Source of the DNA: Paraburkholderia elongata
GTDB taxonomy: Bacteria; Pseudomonadota; Gammaproteobacteria; Burkholderiales; Burkholderiaceae
Assembly (NCBI RefSeq): GCF_013177735.1
Contig: NZ_WOEZ01000074.1
Coordinates: 62,001-126,000 of the forward strand
DNA length: 64,000 nt
Direction: 5' to 3'
Shown one piece after another: positions 10,001 to 18,688 of the stretch. The translations under genes and the position numbers were made by a program. A model generated the notes under the pieces. That model ran no database searches, had not been told where the DNA came from, and saw nothing but the letters and a program-made list of their open reading frames with translations. The first letter of the stretch is position 1. Every line of letters begins with the position of its first letter.

Positions 10001-10161
10001 GCGCTCGCACCCGGAAAGCGTGCGACAACCTGCACGGTCGGCGGCGTGATCGGCGGATATTGCGCGATCGGCAAGTTGATCAGCGCAACGGCGCCGAGCA
10101 GCATCACGATCAACGCGATCACATTGGCGAGGACCGGACGCTCGACGAAGAAGCGGATCAT
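7030..10161 (-). CDS. RND efflux pump inner-membrane transporter (HAE1 family)
   Basis: This 1043-residue protein has the normal length for an AcrB/MexF-type hydrophobe/amphiphile pump. It starts MIRFFVERPVLANVIALIVM, the classical first helix. It carries LPIAQYPPITPPTVQVVARF, the porter-domain repeats, and the proton-relay segment GIVVDDAIVVVEGI with paired aspartates in helix 4. The second half repeats the helical bundle (LLIALSAKNAILIVEFARHL). It exports toxic compounds, driven by proton influx, with the adjacent adaptor and outer-membrane factor. ATG overlaps the adaptor stop by four bases. Substrates cannot be read from sequence; similarity of style to MexF/BpeF suggests antibiotics. Confidence 0.93.
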   Translation of the reverse strand: MIRFFVERPVLANVIALIVMLLGAVALINLPIAQYPPITPPTVQVVARFPGASAATVIDRVALPIETQVNGVENALYMQSTSTNDGTYTLTVTFAVGTDVDKAQVLVQNRVSAATAQLPQAVQQQGVTVRKRSTAILQLYTLQSPDPKYDTLFLSNYAVIYLRDTLARLPGVGDVTVFGTGQYSMRVWLDPQKLSERYLTAADVMQAIQSQSKDVSAGQLGSEPNAAGQAFQLTVTMQGALSDPHEFDDIIVKADPNNGGHFVRIRDVGHTELGSSSYGQFFNIDGKSAAGIAIYQLPEANALEVGNAVKATMARLAKDMPKGVSYQLPFDTTTFVRQSVIDVYKTLFEAALLVLAVILLFLQNWRAMLVPATTIPVTIIGTFGAIYMLGFSINLLTLFAIVLAIGIVVDDAIVVVEGITQHIEQGKTPKQAAIDAMHELLGPIVGITLVLISVFLPSAFLGGVTGQMYRQFALVVVATTIISAINAVTLKPVQSARWLRHARPGKPNIVYRVFDKGYARVEKIYVRIVSWFVQHSRLALVIALLLGASSAFLLTRVPTSFIPLEDQGYILIAAQLADAASLARTREASAQIEKRIGAIPGVSHVVSIGGISPLDNNASLPNSALIYVTLDDWSKRGKDEDLRSLYLRMNSELAKLPDVRSVVIVPPPIQGLGNSGGVQMQVMLTDGSQNYQRLQDATDALIANVSKRPELQRVFSPFRASVPTVELTLDRAKAESLQVPVGNVFDLLQDYVGSSYVNQFTTFNHTFPVFVQADGAFRRETDDIRRLQIRSNSGHMVELGTFIDAHPSVGPAVATLYNLAPAAAINGNPANGYSTGQAIAAFEQEAARVLPAGIGYEWTAMSYQEKLVGNSAYWVFAVAVLLVFCVLAAQYESWLLPVAVVLAVPMALLGTAGTLAALGAANNLYTQIGLVLLIALSAKNAILIVEFARHLRAQGVGIAEAAVEAARLRFRPIMMTSFAFILGVVPLVIATGASASARRSLGIAVFSGMLASTCIAVLFIPSFYVLLQRQAERHAARHTPPDA

Positions 10162-11318
10162 GACTGGCCCTGCGCCGCCGCGGCGACCACCTGCACTTTA
10201 GCGCCGGGCGCGACCGCCAGCGCCCCGCCGGTCACGACCTGGTCGTTCGCATTGAGACCCGAGGTGATCGCCCGCTGCGAACCGTACAGGCCACCCGTGA
10301 TCACCGCGCGTTTCTCGATCACACCCGCGCTGTTCACGATCAGCACCGATGCACCCGCCTGCTCGCGCAGCAACGCGGTGTCCGGCACCAACAGCACCTT
10401 TTGCGGCGCGCCGGCCGGAATATGCACTTCGACCGACATGCCAGGAATCAGGTGCGCGTCCTGATTGGCGATATCGGCGCGCAGCTTGACCGCCCCGCTG
10501 TCCGGATCGACCCGTGTGTCGACGAATTCGAGCGCGGCGTCCTCCCCCTTGCCGGCTGCCGCGCCGAGCACATTGACGCGCACCGTGCGCGGCGGCTGCG
10601 TAAAAAGCCCGATGCGGTTCGCGTCGCGCTCGTTGAGCGTGAAATTCACGTACACCGGTTGGATGCGATCCAAGGTGGCTAGCTTCGTGGAGTCGGAGGC
10701 GCCCACCAGATTGCCGACGTCGAATGCGCGTGCGCCGATGCGGCCCGCAAACGGCGCGCGTATTTCCGTGTAGCCGAGATTGATGCGCGACATGTCACGT
10801 TTGGCGAGCGCCTGGTCGCGTGTGGTCTGTGCTTTTTGCAGCGTCGATTCGGAGGTCGCGTTATCGGACGTGAGTTGCTTTTGCCGGACCAGTTCCTGGT
10901 TGGCATTGTCGAGCGCGGCTTGATCGTAGGTCAGTTGCGCGCGATACGTATCCGGCTCGATGCGAAACAGCACTTGCCCTTGCTTGACGTACGCGCCATC
11001 GGTGAAGCCGATTGCCTTCAGCACGCCTTGCACGCGCGCCACCAACGTGACGGTCGCCGAGGGCGCGACGGTGCCGCTCAGATCGAGCTGCTCGCGCACC
11101 TCGCGCGGCATCGGCCGAGTCACGCTCACTTGCGGCAAGGGTGCGGATTGCGCGGCGGGCGCGCTGCCATCGCGGCACGCGGCCAGCGCCACAGCCAGCA
11201 CAATGCAAAGCCTCGCTCCCAGGCGCCGGCTCGACTCGTTCCGGCTTGCCTCATTCCTGTTCGCCACGCTACGGCGTGCCCAGCTCGTGCTTGTCTCTGT
11301 CAGGTTGTTATTTTCCAT
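10158..11318 (-). CDS. RND efflux periplasmic adaptor (membrane fusion protein), lipoprotein
   Basis: This 386-residue HlyD/AcrA-type adaptor has a signal with lipobox LAVALAACRDG near residue 48. A biotinyl-lipoyl half domain (QGVLKAIGFTDGAYVKQGQV), an alpha-helical hairpin (LTYDQAALDNANQELVRQKQ) and the second lipoyl half (YTEIRAPFAGRIGARAFDVG) follow, then beta-barrel and membrane-proximal domains. It bridges the RND pump and outer-membrane channel in the periplasm. The first 35 residues before the hydrophobic signal are unusually long and Arg/Ser-rich, so a later start is possible. The start overlaps the upstream outer-membrane factor gene by 11 bases. Confidence 0.9.
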   Translation of the reverse strand: MENNNLTETSTSWARRSVANRNEASRNESSRRLGARLCIVLAVALAACRDGSAPAAQSAPLPQVSVTRPMPREVREQLDLSGTVAPSATVTLVARVQGVLKAIGFTDGAYVKQGQVLFRIEPDTYRAQLTYDQAALDNANQELVRQKQLTSDNATSESTLQKAQTTRDQALAKRDMSRINLGYTEIRAPFAGRIGARAFDVGNLVGASDSTKLATLDRIQPVYVNFTLNERDANRIGLFTQPPRTVRVNVLGAAAGKGEDAALEFVDTRVDPDSGAVKLRADIANQDAHLIPGMSVEVHIPAGAPQKVLLVPDTALLREQAGASVLIVNSAGVIEKRAVITGGLYGSQRAITSGLNANDQVVTGGALAVAPGAKVQVVAAAAQGQS

Positions 11319-12936
11319 TCTCTAGCTGACCTCCACTGCTGCGCGCCAGCGCGGAATTCGCGGGCGGGTTCAGCAACCGGCCCCAGTCCGTGCGCTGCGC
11401 CATCTGTTCGGCAATCTGTTCGCTCACCACCTGCTGCCCCTGCGCCACTTCCCAGCCGCCGCCCAACGCGCGATACAGCGACACCGCCGCGAGCGCGGCG
11501 ATCCCCTGGTTCTGCGCGAGCGAGTCGCCGTCGCGCAGCATCGAACGCGATGCGTCGAGCACCGTGTCGTACGTCACCGACCCGGCGCGATACTGGATAT
11601 TGGCGAGCCGCAACGCGCGTTGCGACGCATCGGACGCGCGTGACGACGCCGCCAGCGCATCGAGCGAAGTGCGCAGCGCGGCAATGGCGTCCTCCACTTC
11701 TTTCTGCGCTTGCAACACCGTGTTCTGATAGTCGAGCACGGCTTCCTGGAAGGCGGCGTCCTGAATCCGCACGGCGTTTTTCAACTGGCCGCGATCGAGG
11801 ATCGGCAGCGTAATGCCCGCGGAAAAGAGGCCGATCGTCTTGCTGCCCCATTGCGACAGTCCGATGCCATGCTGTTCGCCCGACGAAAGCCCGAACAGTC
11901 CCGTCAACGATAACGACGGGTACAGCTTCGCTTTGGCCGCGCCGATCAGTGCCGATTGCGCCGCTGCGTTGAGCGCGGCCTGCCGCACGTCGGGACGGCG
12001 GCGCAACAGATCGGCGGGAATCCCGACATCGATCTGCGTCGGCGGCACGGGAATCGCCGCGCTGCCTTTGAGTTGCGCATCGACAGCGTCGGGTGGATCG
12101 GCAAGCAGCACGGCGAGCGTGTCGCGGTCTTGCGCGCGCGCCTTGATGAGCGGCGGAATCTGCGCCTCGGTTTCGGCCACCAGCGTGGCCGCCTGTTCGA
12201 CATCGAGCTGGCTCGACGCGCCGCGTTTGTAGCGCGCCTGGGTCAGCGTGAGACTCTGCTGCACCGCCTTCAGGTTTTGCTGCGCCACTGCGATACGCTG
12301 CTCGAGCGCGCGCAAATCGATGTACGCATTGGCGACATCGGCGAATAGCGACACGAGCGCGTTGTCATACGCGGCTTCGGAGACGCGCAGTTGTGCGCGG
12401 TCCGATTCGATCTGCCGGCGGTACTTGCCCCAGAAGTCGAGTTCCCAGCCGGCATTCACACGCAAATGCTCGGCCCACAGATGTGTCGGCGGCAGCGGAC
12501 CGACGCCGCTTGTGTTGATATGGTCCGCGCCGGCTGAAACGCTGCCCGATTGCGGCAGCAGATTCTCCGCGCTGATCGCGAGTTGCGCACGTGCCTTGAA
12601 AATGTGTAAACCCGCCACTTGCAGCGACAGATTGCGCTCGTATGCGCGCTGTTCGAGCGCGCTCAGCACCGGATCGTTGAACGCAGTCCACCAGGCCGCT
12701 TGAGCGGCGGGCGCGGCCTGCGCCTCGCCGGCCAAGCTCTCCAGCCACTGGTTTTCGAGCGTCACGTCCGGCTGTTTGAAGTCGGGGCCGACTGTCATGC
12801 ACCCTGTCAGCGCCCCGCTCATCGCAACGGTCAGCGCCAGGATCCGCGCCACGCTCATTGCCACGCTCATTGCCACGCTCAGCGCCACGCTCGGCGCGCA
12901 AGCGATGCACGGGCGGCAAGACGGGACAGGTTTCAT
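11308..12936 (-). CDS. Outer-membrane efflux lipoprotein (NodT/OprM family)
   Basis: This TolC-type channel begins with a lipoprotein signal ending ALTGCMTVGPDF, a typical NodT-family lipobox and mature start. Two OEP repeats follow, with the conserved features NAGWELDFWGKYRR, DVANAYIDLRALEQR, VGIPADLLRRRPDVRQA and LTGLFGLSSG. The encoded 542 residues exceed the usual 480 or so because the signal is lengthened by tandem 12-bp repeats (SVAMSVAMSVA). The true start could lie at any of several in-frame ATGs created by the repeat. As first pump gene it is translationally linked to the adaptor by an 11-base overlap. Confidence 0.9.
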   Translation of the reverse strand: MKPVPSCRPCIACAPSVALSVAMSVAMSVARILALTVAMSGALTGCMTVGPDFKQPDVTLENQWLESLAGEAQAAPAAQAAWWTAFNDPVLSALEQRAYERNLSLQVAGLHIFKARAQLAISAENLLPQSGSVSAGADHINTSGVGPLPPTHLWAEHLRVNAGWELDFWGKYRRQIESDRAQLRVSEAAYDNALVSLFADVANAYIDLRALEQRIAVAQQNLKAVQQSLTLTQARYKRGASSQLDVEQAATLVAETEAQIPPLIKARAQDRDTLAVLLADPPDAVDAQLKGSAAIPVPPTQIDVGIPADLLRRRPDVRQAALNAAAQSALIGAAKAKLYPSLSLTGLFGLSSGEQHGIGLSQWGSKTIGLFSAGITLPILDRGQLKNAVRIQDAAFQEAVLDYQNTVLQAQKEVEDAIAALRTSLDALAASSRASDASQRALRLANIQYRAGSVTYDTVLDASRSMLRDGDSLAQNQGIAALAAVSLYRALGGGWEVAQGQQVVSEQIAEQMAQRTDWGRLLNPPANSALARSSGGQLENGK

Positions 12937-12984
12937 CGCGTTGTGGCGTCAAAGGTCCTACGATCCCGCCGATGCCCGCGCGGC

Positions 12985-13278
12985 TCAGTGCGCTGCCCCG
13001 CGTTCCTGCATGAATGCCGCGATCTGCGGCAACGTGATGTAGCCCGCTTTCTGCGTGTCGATTTCATCGAAATGCTTGGCGACCATCGGCATGCCCGCGG
13101 CGGCCTGTTCCCTCGTGAGCTTGCCGTCGTGCGTGGTGTTGGCATTCGCAAAGCGCGTTTGCAGCTGCTGCGCCATGCGTTCCATACGTTGGGGATTGCC
13201 ACCCTGCGGTGCGGCCGTTTGGGCGAACGTGACGGTGGATGCGCAGCACAGCAGCACAACGGCGAAAAACTTTTTCAT
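12985..13278 (-). CDS. Small secreted EF-hand-like protein
   Basis: This 97-residue protein has a clear signal peptide (MKKFFAVVLLCCASTVTFAQ) and two EF-hand-like loops, NTTHDGKLTREQ and DTQKAGYITLPQ. Both are degenerate compared with the Ca-binding consensus, although Asp, Gly and the hydrophobic position remain. The ATG follows GAAGGAG, a strong ribosome binding site, so this start is preferred over the longer frame. It lies 48 bp upstream of the outer-membrane factor gene on the same strand and may be the first gene of the efflux transcript. Its role is unknown; metal or calcium binding in the periplasm is inferred. Confidence 0.8.
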   Translation of the reverse strand: MKKFFAVVLLCCASTVTFAQTAAPQGGNPQRMERMAQQLQTRFANANTTHDGKLTREQAAAGMPMVAKHFDEIDTQKAGYITLPQIAAFMQERGAAH

Positions 13279-13715
13279 GACTGACTCCTTCGATTGGGAC
13301 ATCGTGCGTCGCCTGCAAACCGCTGCGATCCGTCCGATGACAGACCGAATTCTTGGGGAAGCGCCGCCGGAAGGCAATTTCAGAATCATGTCGCCATATG
13401 TCATGGTTTTCGCGGCGCTGGCACGGCAGGCACACGCGCTGTCGTCGCAACACAGCGTGCGCTTCATACACCCGCACGCGTACGGCTTAGCCCACTTTCG
13501 CGCGACATTAAATGAAATAAGTTCGCGCTGCCGTTTCGAAGGCGCTTTGCGTATCTTTCGTCTGGCGGCGCTACAAGCACCTTAAGCACTTCAAGCGCCT
13601 CACGCACCTCAAGCGCCTCAACGGTTCGGGCGAGCTCTCAAGCAATCCGAACCAGCTGCATTGCTTCTTCACTGGAAGACGCGCCACGCCGTTCAAAACG
13701 TCTCAGGAGTATCAA
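13279..13715. other. Intergenic region with degenerate short repeats; promoters expected
   Basis: About 440 bases separate the EF-hand gene (minus) from the Pro/Val-rich protein gene (plus), so divergent promoters should lie here, although I could not pick a clear pair. Between 13572 and 13622 the plus strand has an imperfect run of CTCAAGCGC/CACCTTAAGCA-like units, about five copies. The frames through this region are shadows with no recognisable product. Confidence 0.5.
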
Positions 13716-14048
13716 GTGAGTATTCGTCTCGTCTGCGCCTCTACTTTCACCGCCATCGGCCTTGCCTGTTCGTCGACGGCGTTCGCCCGGGTGGTCATCT
13801 ATATGCCCGCTGCCGTGGTCTATGCACCGCCGCCACGCCCTGTCTATTACTACGCGCCGGTCAAACCTGTTTATGTGGTGGCACCCCCGCCGGCTCCCGT
13901 TCCTGTGGCTGTCGCAGTCGGCACGCCCGTGCCGCTGCCGAAGCCGCCTACGTACACGACGGTCGTCGTGCCGGCGCCGACTAGCTACGCGATCGTGCCG
14001 GCTCCCAGCGTCACCTACGCACAACCCGTCATGGTGATACCGCGTTAA
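13716..14048 (+). CDS. Small exported proline/valine-rich protein
   Basis: This 110-residue protein has an N-terminal signal (LVCASTFTAIGLACSSTAFA). A low-complexity mature part of Pro, Val, Ala and Tyr follows (YAPPPRPVYYYAPVKPVYVV, PPPAPVPVAVAVGTPVPLPK). It starts with GTG after AGGAG, which decides the start. Such proteins are common in Burkholderia and are thought to sit in the periplasm or envelope; no activity can be assigned. Translation of repetitive Pro stretches may depend on EF-P. Confidence 0.7.
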   Translation: MSIRLVCASTFTAIGLACSSTAFARVVIYMPAAVVYAPPPRPVYYYAPVKPVYVVAPPPAPVPVAVAVGTPVPLPKPPTYTTVVVPAPTSYAIVPAPSVTYAQPVMVIPR

Positions 14049-14133
14049 ATGTGCCGGATGCAAGCCCTGACAAACCGTCCCCGCGCTGCGTGCGTCGGCC
14101 CGGCGAAAGTGGCATGCACCGGCCTACCTGCAG

Positions 14134-14515
14134 CTAGCTGCCGGCGGCAGCGAGCCAGACATACGCGGAACGAAGAAGCAAGGACTTGATGACGGTGCCG
14201 TCGGCGGCCACGACCAGATCGGGAACCGCCGCACCGTCGGCAATTTCGTCGATCAACACGCTACCCACGGGCAGGCCGGGCGCAAAGCGCGCGGTCAGCG
14301 TATCCGTATCCAATGTGTTGATTACAACAATAGCGGTTGAACCAGCATAGGCCATGCTGTACGCAAGAATGCCTGGTAAATTCCCGTTGTCCTGAAGAAT
14401 GGCCGGCGTGCCGCGCGAGAACACTCTGTTCTGCTTGCGCAGCGCGCTGAGTTGCGCAATGAACCGGACCATCGGCGCTCTGGTGTCGAATTGGCGTTTG
14501 AAAGCTCAATGTCAA
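14134..14515 (-). pseudogene. Alpha-amylase-family C-terminal remnant
   Basis: The frame KRQFDTRAPMVRFIAQLSAL followed by RKQNRVFSRGTPAILQDN and a beta-rich end (AIVVINTLDTD, VLIDEIADG) resembles the last catalytic helix and C-terminal domain of GH13 amylases and cyclodextrinases. A stop lies immediately upstream near 14515, and nothing of the catalytic barrel remains. An ATG at 14472 could in principle initiate, but the product would be a bare C-terminal domain. It is interpreted as a truncated relic. Confidence 0.6.
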
Positions 14516-14659
14516 CTCAACATCGCGGAGTGCGGCACGGCATTTGCTGGAAGCGCCACAAACACCAGGCGTGTCCATTAGTTAGACATATCCGTCCAAC
14601 TGCCGCCGTACCGCTTGCACCGTTTCATCGCCCATCCACCTCTTCTTCAGGACCGTTAG

Positions 14660-14944
14660 ATGAGTTATCAGGATATTGACAAAGAGATTGCCCATCTCGA
14701 ACGCGTATTCGGGCTGATTTCCACCAACGATCGCCTTCCGCTGTCGTATTGGCGTAATCGGCTGAGCATGTTCCCTAAAACATTGCTGATGCCGATACAG
14801 CGCGCACGACTCGCACGGCTCAAAGCCGCGCTTCGCTCACTCGAGCAGTCCGCGCGAGCGGCTGGCGGCCGAGCCGCGCATGCGTTCGACAGGCACCCGG
14901 CCATGCCGCAGGCGGTGACGGAGAAAGCGCGAAGACGCGGCTGA
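14660..14944 (+). CDS. Hypothetical basic helical protein
   Basis: The 94-residue product begins MSYQDIDKEIAHLERVFGLI. It contains SYWRNRLSMFPKTLLMPIQR followed by a long Arg/Ala-rich helix. A weak AGGA lies about 10 bases before the start. I do not recognise the family. The helical first half looks like real protein, and the charged tail may be a coiled coil or nucleic-acid binding. It stands alone between the amylase scrap and the ArsB-like transporter. Confidence 0.5.
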   Translation: MSYQDIDKEIAHLERVFGLISTNDRLPLSYWRNRLSMFPKTLLMPIQRARLARLKAALRSLEQSARAAGGRAAHAFDRHPAMPQAVTEKARRRG

Positions 14945-15036
14945 CCGCCATCGCACCGCAGATCGACGGCAATCGCTGAACGGGCGCGAATAGCACGCGG
15001 CGGCGTCAAGGCAGCCGCCGCGTGTTGCTCAATCCA

Positions 15037-16287
15037 TCAGGAAATCAAAATCCGCGCGGCGAGCGCCAGCGCGAGGGCCGGTAGCATCACCACTGCCCCT
15101 ACTTTAAGGAACTTCATAAAGCTCACGTCCTCGCCTTCCCGGCGAATTGCGTTGAGCCAGAGGATCGTTGCGAGCGAGCCGGTGATCGACAGGTTCGGAC
15201 CCAGATCGACGCCGATCAGAAACGCATCGATCACGCGCTCCGGACTATGCGCCTGCGTCACGGTCGAACTGGCGATCAGACCCGCCGGCAGGTTGTTCAT
15301 CAGATTGCTGCCGATCGCGACGATGCTGCCCGCCCAGCCAGACGTCGCGAGTTCGCTGTGTTGTGTCGCGCCTTGCAGCAGATTGACGAATGTCTTGATG
15401 ACGCCGGTGTGATCGAGCATTTCGACCAGTACGAACAAGGCGGCGACCAGCGGCAGCACGCTCCACGATATGTCACGAATCATCGGCAGTGGCGATTTGC
15501 GCTCCTGGATCAGCACGACCGCGGTGGTCAGCGCGCCGAGTATCGCGGTGGGCAGGCCAAGCGGGACGTCGAAGGCGGAAACCGTCAGCAGCACGACGGC
15601 CGTCACCGCAATACCCGCAAGCGCAACGCGCCCGCTCGACGACAACTCGAGCGGCTCGAGATCGGCCTCGCAGGTGCCGGCGAGCGCTTCGCGCTGGGTC
15701 CAGCGCAACAGCACATAGGTCGCCACGATCGACAGCAGCGAAGGCAGTGTGAAGCGCATCAGCCAGGCGCCGAGCGCGGGCGTGTGATTGCCGTACAGGA
15801 CGATGTTGGCCGGGTTCGAGATCGGCAGCACGAAGCTCGCGGCATTCGCGATGAACGCGCAGACGAACAGCAAGGGCAGCGGATGCGTCTTCGCTTTTTT
15901 GGCGGCGGCAAATACCGCCGGCGTGAGGACGACCGCGGTGGCGTCATTGGAAAGGAAGGCGGTGATGACCACGCCGACCAAATAGACCAGCAGAAAGAGC
16001 TTCCGTGGCGAACCTTTGGCGTGGTTGACCGCGAATACGGCGACCCAATCGAACAGGCCTTCGCGGCGCCCAACTTCCGATAGCAGCATCATGCCGAACA
16101 GGAAGAGGTAGACGTCCGTGCCTTTGCCGACTGCCTCGACTGCCAGATCGACGGGAAGCAGGTTCAGCGACACGAGTAATAACGCGCCGGCGGCGGCCCA
16201 CACGGCCTCGGGCCATTTGAACGGCCGGGTGATAACGCCGGCCGTGGCGGCGAAGGCAATACCCCAGGATAGGAAGACGGAATGCAC
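15037..16287 (-). CDS. ArsB/SLC13-like ion transporter
   Basis: This protein of about 416 residues has roughly ten hydrophobic helices and resembles the ArsB/NhaD group of the ion transporter superfamily. Diagnostic stretches are LFLFGMMLLSEVGRREGLFD, ITAFLSNDATAVVLTPAVFA and FVLPISNPANIVLYGNH, the last with the NP-containing re-entrant region, plus GSNLMNNLPAGLIAS in the second half. A GTG at 16287 preceded by AGGACTT was chosen; the longer frame upstream adds 35 unlikely residues. It probably exports arsenite or a similar oxyanion, but no ars genes are nearby, so the substrate is open. Confidence 0.82.
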   Translation of the reverse strand: MHSVFLSWGIAFAATAGVITRPFKWPEAVWAAAGALLLVSLNLLPVDLAVEAVGKGTDVYLFLFGMMLLSEVGRREGLFDWVAVFAVNHAKGSPRKLFLLVYLVGVVITAFLSNDATAVVLTPAVFAAAKKAKTHPLPLLFVCAFIANAASFVLPISNPANIVLYGNHTPALGAWLMRFTLPSLLSIVATYVLLRWTQREALAGTCEADLEPLELSSSGRVALAGIAVTAVVLLTVSAFDVPLGLPTAILGALTTAVVLIQERKSPLPMIRDISWSVLPLVAALFVLVEMLDHTGVIKTFVNLLQGATQHSELATSGWAGSIVAIGSNLMNNLPAGLIASSTVTQAHSPERVIDAFLIGVDLGPNLSITGSLATILWLNAIRREGEDVSFMKFLKVGAVVMLPALALALAARILIS

Positions 16288-16554
16288 TAAATAAGTCCTG
16301 AATTCTGATTGCGCGTGAGCACGGAATTGGAACGCAGCATAACCCATGACCGTGATGCCACATGGGTTGGGGGCAAATTGTGTACCGCACAATTCAGGCT
16401 GCCGCGCGAGTGTATTCCACCCCCATTAGCATCACGGGTACAACAATCTGTTCTCTTCTCCCCGTCTATTCAGTTTTCATTGGCATCCCTACTATTCGCA
16501 ATCACACCCGACACACCGCACACGGCAAGCACCACGAATAGCGAGCATGAACCC

Positions 16555-17109
16555 ATGAAACCCCGTCCTTCAGACATCGAGCATTACAGCGGCACTGCCG
16601 TCGCCCTGCACTGGCTCATTGCGTTGCTGATCATCGGCGGGTTCTATCTCGGCTGGATCATGACCGATATCCCTGGCTTTACGCCCACCAAGCTGAAGTA
16701 CTTCTCGTGGCACAAATGGATCGGCGTGACAGTCTTCGTGCTGGCCCTGGCACGCGTGCTGTGGCGCGCCACTCACCGCGCGCCGGCGCTCGGCAGCGCT
16801 ACGCCCACGTGGCAGAAGGCTGCTGCCCATCTCGTGCATGGCGTGCTCTATGTTCTGATGCTGGCCATTCCGCTGTCCGGCTACTTCTATAGCTCGGCCG
16901 CGGGCATTCAGGTGGTGTACCTCGGCATCGTGCCGCTGCCCACCCTCATCGGCCCGGACCAGGCGCTCAAGGCAAGCCTGCGTACGGTTCACGTGCTGCT
17001 TAATTACACGTTGCTGGCACTCGTTGCCATGCATGTACTCGCGGCGCTCAAGCATCAATTCGTCGACCGCGACGGATTACTCGCACGGATGATTCCGTTC
17101 CTCAAATGA
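16555..17109 (+). CDS. Cytochrome b561
   Basis: This 184-residue inner-membrane di-haem protein has four helices. Histidines stand in the expected helices (AVALHWLIALLIIGGFYLGW, YFSWHKWIGVTVFVLAL, HLVHGVLYVLMLAIPLSGYF, RTVHVLLNYTLLALVAMHVL). It shuttles electrons, possibly from quinol or superoxide. The ATG at 16555 gives the standard N-terminus MKPRPSDIEHY; a longer frame would add an unlikely leader. It is followed closely by two YceI genes, a recurrent arrangement suggesting a shared role with isoprenoid-binding YceI proteins. Confidence 0.9.
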   Translation: MKPRPSDIEHYSGTAVALHWLIALLIIGGFYLGWIMTDIPGFTPTKLKYFSWHKWIGVTVFVLALARVLWRATHRAPALGSATPTWQKAAAHLVHGVLYVLMLAIPLSGYFYSSAAGIQVVYLGIVPLPTLIGPDQALKASLRTVHVLLNYTLLALVAMHVLAALKHQFVDRDGLLARMIPFLK

Positions 17110-17216
17110 CACACGAGTAACGGGCGAGCTGCAGCCGATTGGCTACAGCCTGTTGGCAATCTAATTCCCAGCGGTGTGCAATCAGCGCGCGCGGGTTCGA
17201 TAGGATGCGTACCACT

Positions 17217-17780
17217 ATGAAATCAAACTTTTATCACACCATGCTGGCCGGCGTCGCCGCCGTCTCTTTCTTCGGCGCGGGACTCGCGCACGCCGATGTC
17301 GACACGGGCAAAAGCAGCGTTATCGCCACGACGAAGCAGATGAACGTGCCGGTGGACGGCAAATTCAAAAAATTCTCGGCGCAGCTTAATTTCGATCCGG
17401 CCAAGCCGGCCGTCGGCAGCGCCAACGTGTCGATCGACACCGGCAGCTACGACCTCGGCGCGGACGACTACAACAAGCAGGCCCAAGGCAAGGAATGGTT
17501 CGATAGCGCGACCTATCCGGCCGCGACGTTCGTCTCGAGCGCGATCGCGCCGGCCGGTGGCAATCAGTACAAGGTCACCGGCAAGCTCACCATCAAGGGC
17601 AAATCGCAGACAGTCGTGGTGCCGGTCACCATCGCCAGCCAGGGCACCACGCAAACCTTCGACGGCGCATTGCCGATCAAACGTTCGCAGTTCGATGTCG
17701 GTACCGGCGAATGGAAAGACACGTCGGTTGTCGCCGACGAAGTCGTCATCAAATTTCACATCGTCGCTTCGAAGAAGTAA
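17217..17780 (+). CDS. YceI family protein 1
   Basis: This 187-residue periplasmic protein has the signal MLAGVAAVSFFGAGLAHADV. A YceI lipocalin-like barrel follows, with DGKFKKFSAQLNFDPAKP, GSANVSIDTGSYDLGADDYN and YPAATFVSSAIAPAGGNQYK. YceI proteins bind a long isoprenoid such as ubiquinone precursors. The ATG at 17217 has an AGGA 12 bases upstream; an ATG at 17205 is also in frame. It lies between cytochrome b561 and a second YceI gene, likely one transcript. It has a full-length barrel with no obvious defect. Confidence 0.88.
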   Translation: MKSNFYHTMLAGVAAVSFFGAGLAHADVDTGKSSVIATTKQMNVPVDGKFKKFSAQLNFDPAKPAVGSANVSIDTGSYDLGADDYNKQAQGKEWFDSATYPAATFVSSAIAPAGGNQYKVTGKLTIKGKSQTVVVPVTIASQGTTQTFDGALPIKRSQFDVGTGEWKDTSVVADEVVIKFHIVASKK

Positions 17781-17828
17781 CGAAACACACCCAAGCGTCG
17801 CATCACTTTCTGAAACCTGGAGAATCCC

Positions 17829-18407
17829 TTGAAGAAACAACTTTTGCTCGCCGCAGGCGCGCTGACCGCGGCTATGTCGTTCAACGCAATGGCCGCCGAA
17901 ACGTATCAGCTCGACCCGATGCACACCTACCCGAGCTTCGAAACCGACCACTTCGGCGGACTGTCGATCTGGCGCGGCAAGTTCACGAAGAGCAGTGGCA
18001 CCGTGGTGCTGGATCGCGCGGCGAAGACCGGCACGGTGGACGTGACGATCAATATGAGCTCGGCGGATATCGGTAACGACAAGCTCGACTCGGAACTGGC
18101 CACGGACAAGTTCTTCGATGCAGCCAAGTACCCGACCGCGACCTACAAGGGCACGCAGATCCGCTTCGACGGCGACAAGCCGGTGGAAGTGATCGGCGCG
18201 CTGACCATGCATGGCGTGACCAAGCCGGTCAACCTGAAGATCGAATCGTTCAAGTGCATCATGAACCCGATGCTCAAGCGCGAAGTGTGCGGCACTGAAG
18301 CGACCGCGACATTCAATCGCGACGATTTCGGCGTCGACTTCGGCAAGACCTACGGCTTCAAGATGCTGACCACGCTGAATATCCAGGCTGAAGGCATCAA
18401 GCAGTAA
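17829..18407 (+). CDS. YceI family protein 2
   Basis: This 192-residue paralogue has the signal [20 protein letters not shown] and the more canonical YceI opening [54 protein letters not shown] and the C-terminal [11 protein letters not shown] follow. The start codon is TTG at 17829, with GGAG just upstream; no ATG fits. It carries two cysteines ([14 protein letters not shown] region) absent from YceI protein 1. Co-transcription with cytochrome b561 suggests a periplasmic redox or quinone-handling module. Confidence 0.88.
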   Translation: MKKQLLLAAGALTAAMSFNAMAAETYQLDPMHTYPSFETDHFGGLSIWRGKFTKSSGTVVLDRAAKTGTVDVTINMSSADIGNDKLDSELATDKFFDAAKYPTATYKGTQIRFDGDKPVEVIGALTMHGVTKPVNLKIESFKCIMNPMLKREVCGTEATATFNRDDFGVDFGKTYGFKMLTTLNIQAEGIKQ

Positions 18408-18688
18408 TAGCTAGCGCCCTGCAGCGCGCGCTTGACGCAAGCTGCAGGGGGGTTGCGGCAGACGGTGGTATCACTCCCCGTCTGCGCATTCCCGAGATCG
18501 GCACGCAGACCGGAAGCACGGCACCTTGCCCCGGCGGAGCAAGGTAATATTACGGTTGGCGTCCGGCGTGCAGCGCATCATGGCTCGCGTGTCCTGACGC
18601 CCGGCGCAGCAAGCCATCTAACAGGGCAGCACGGCCGCGCGCGTCGACTGTTATGCTCGCTGCCGTGCCGTCACCCCATCCGCCATCC

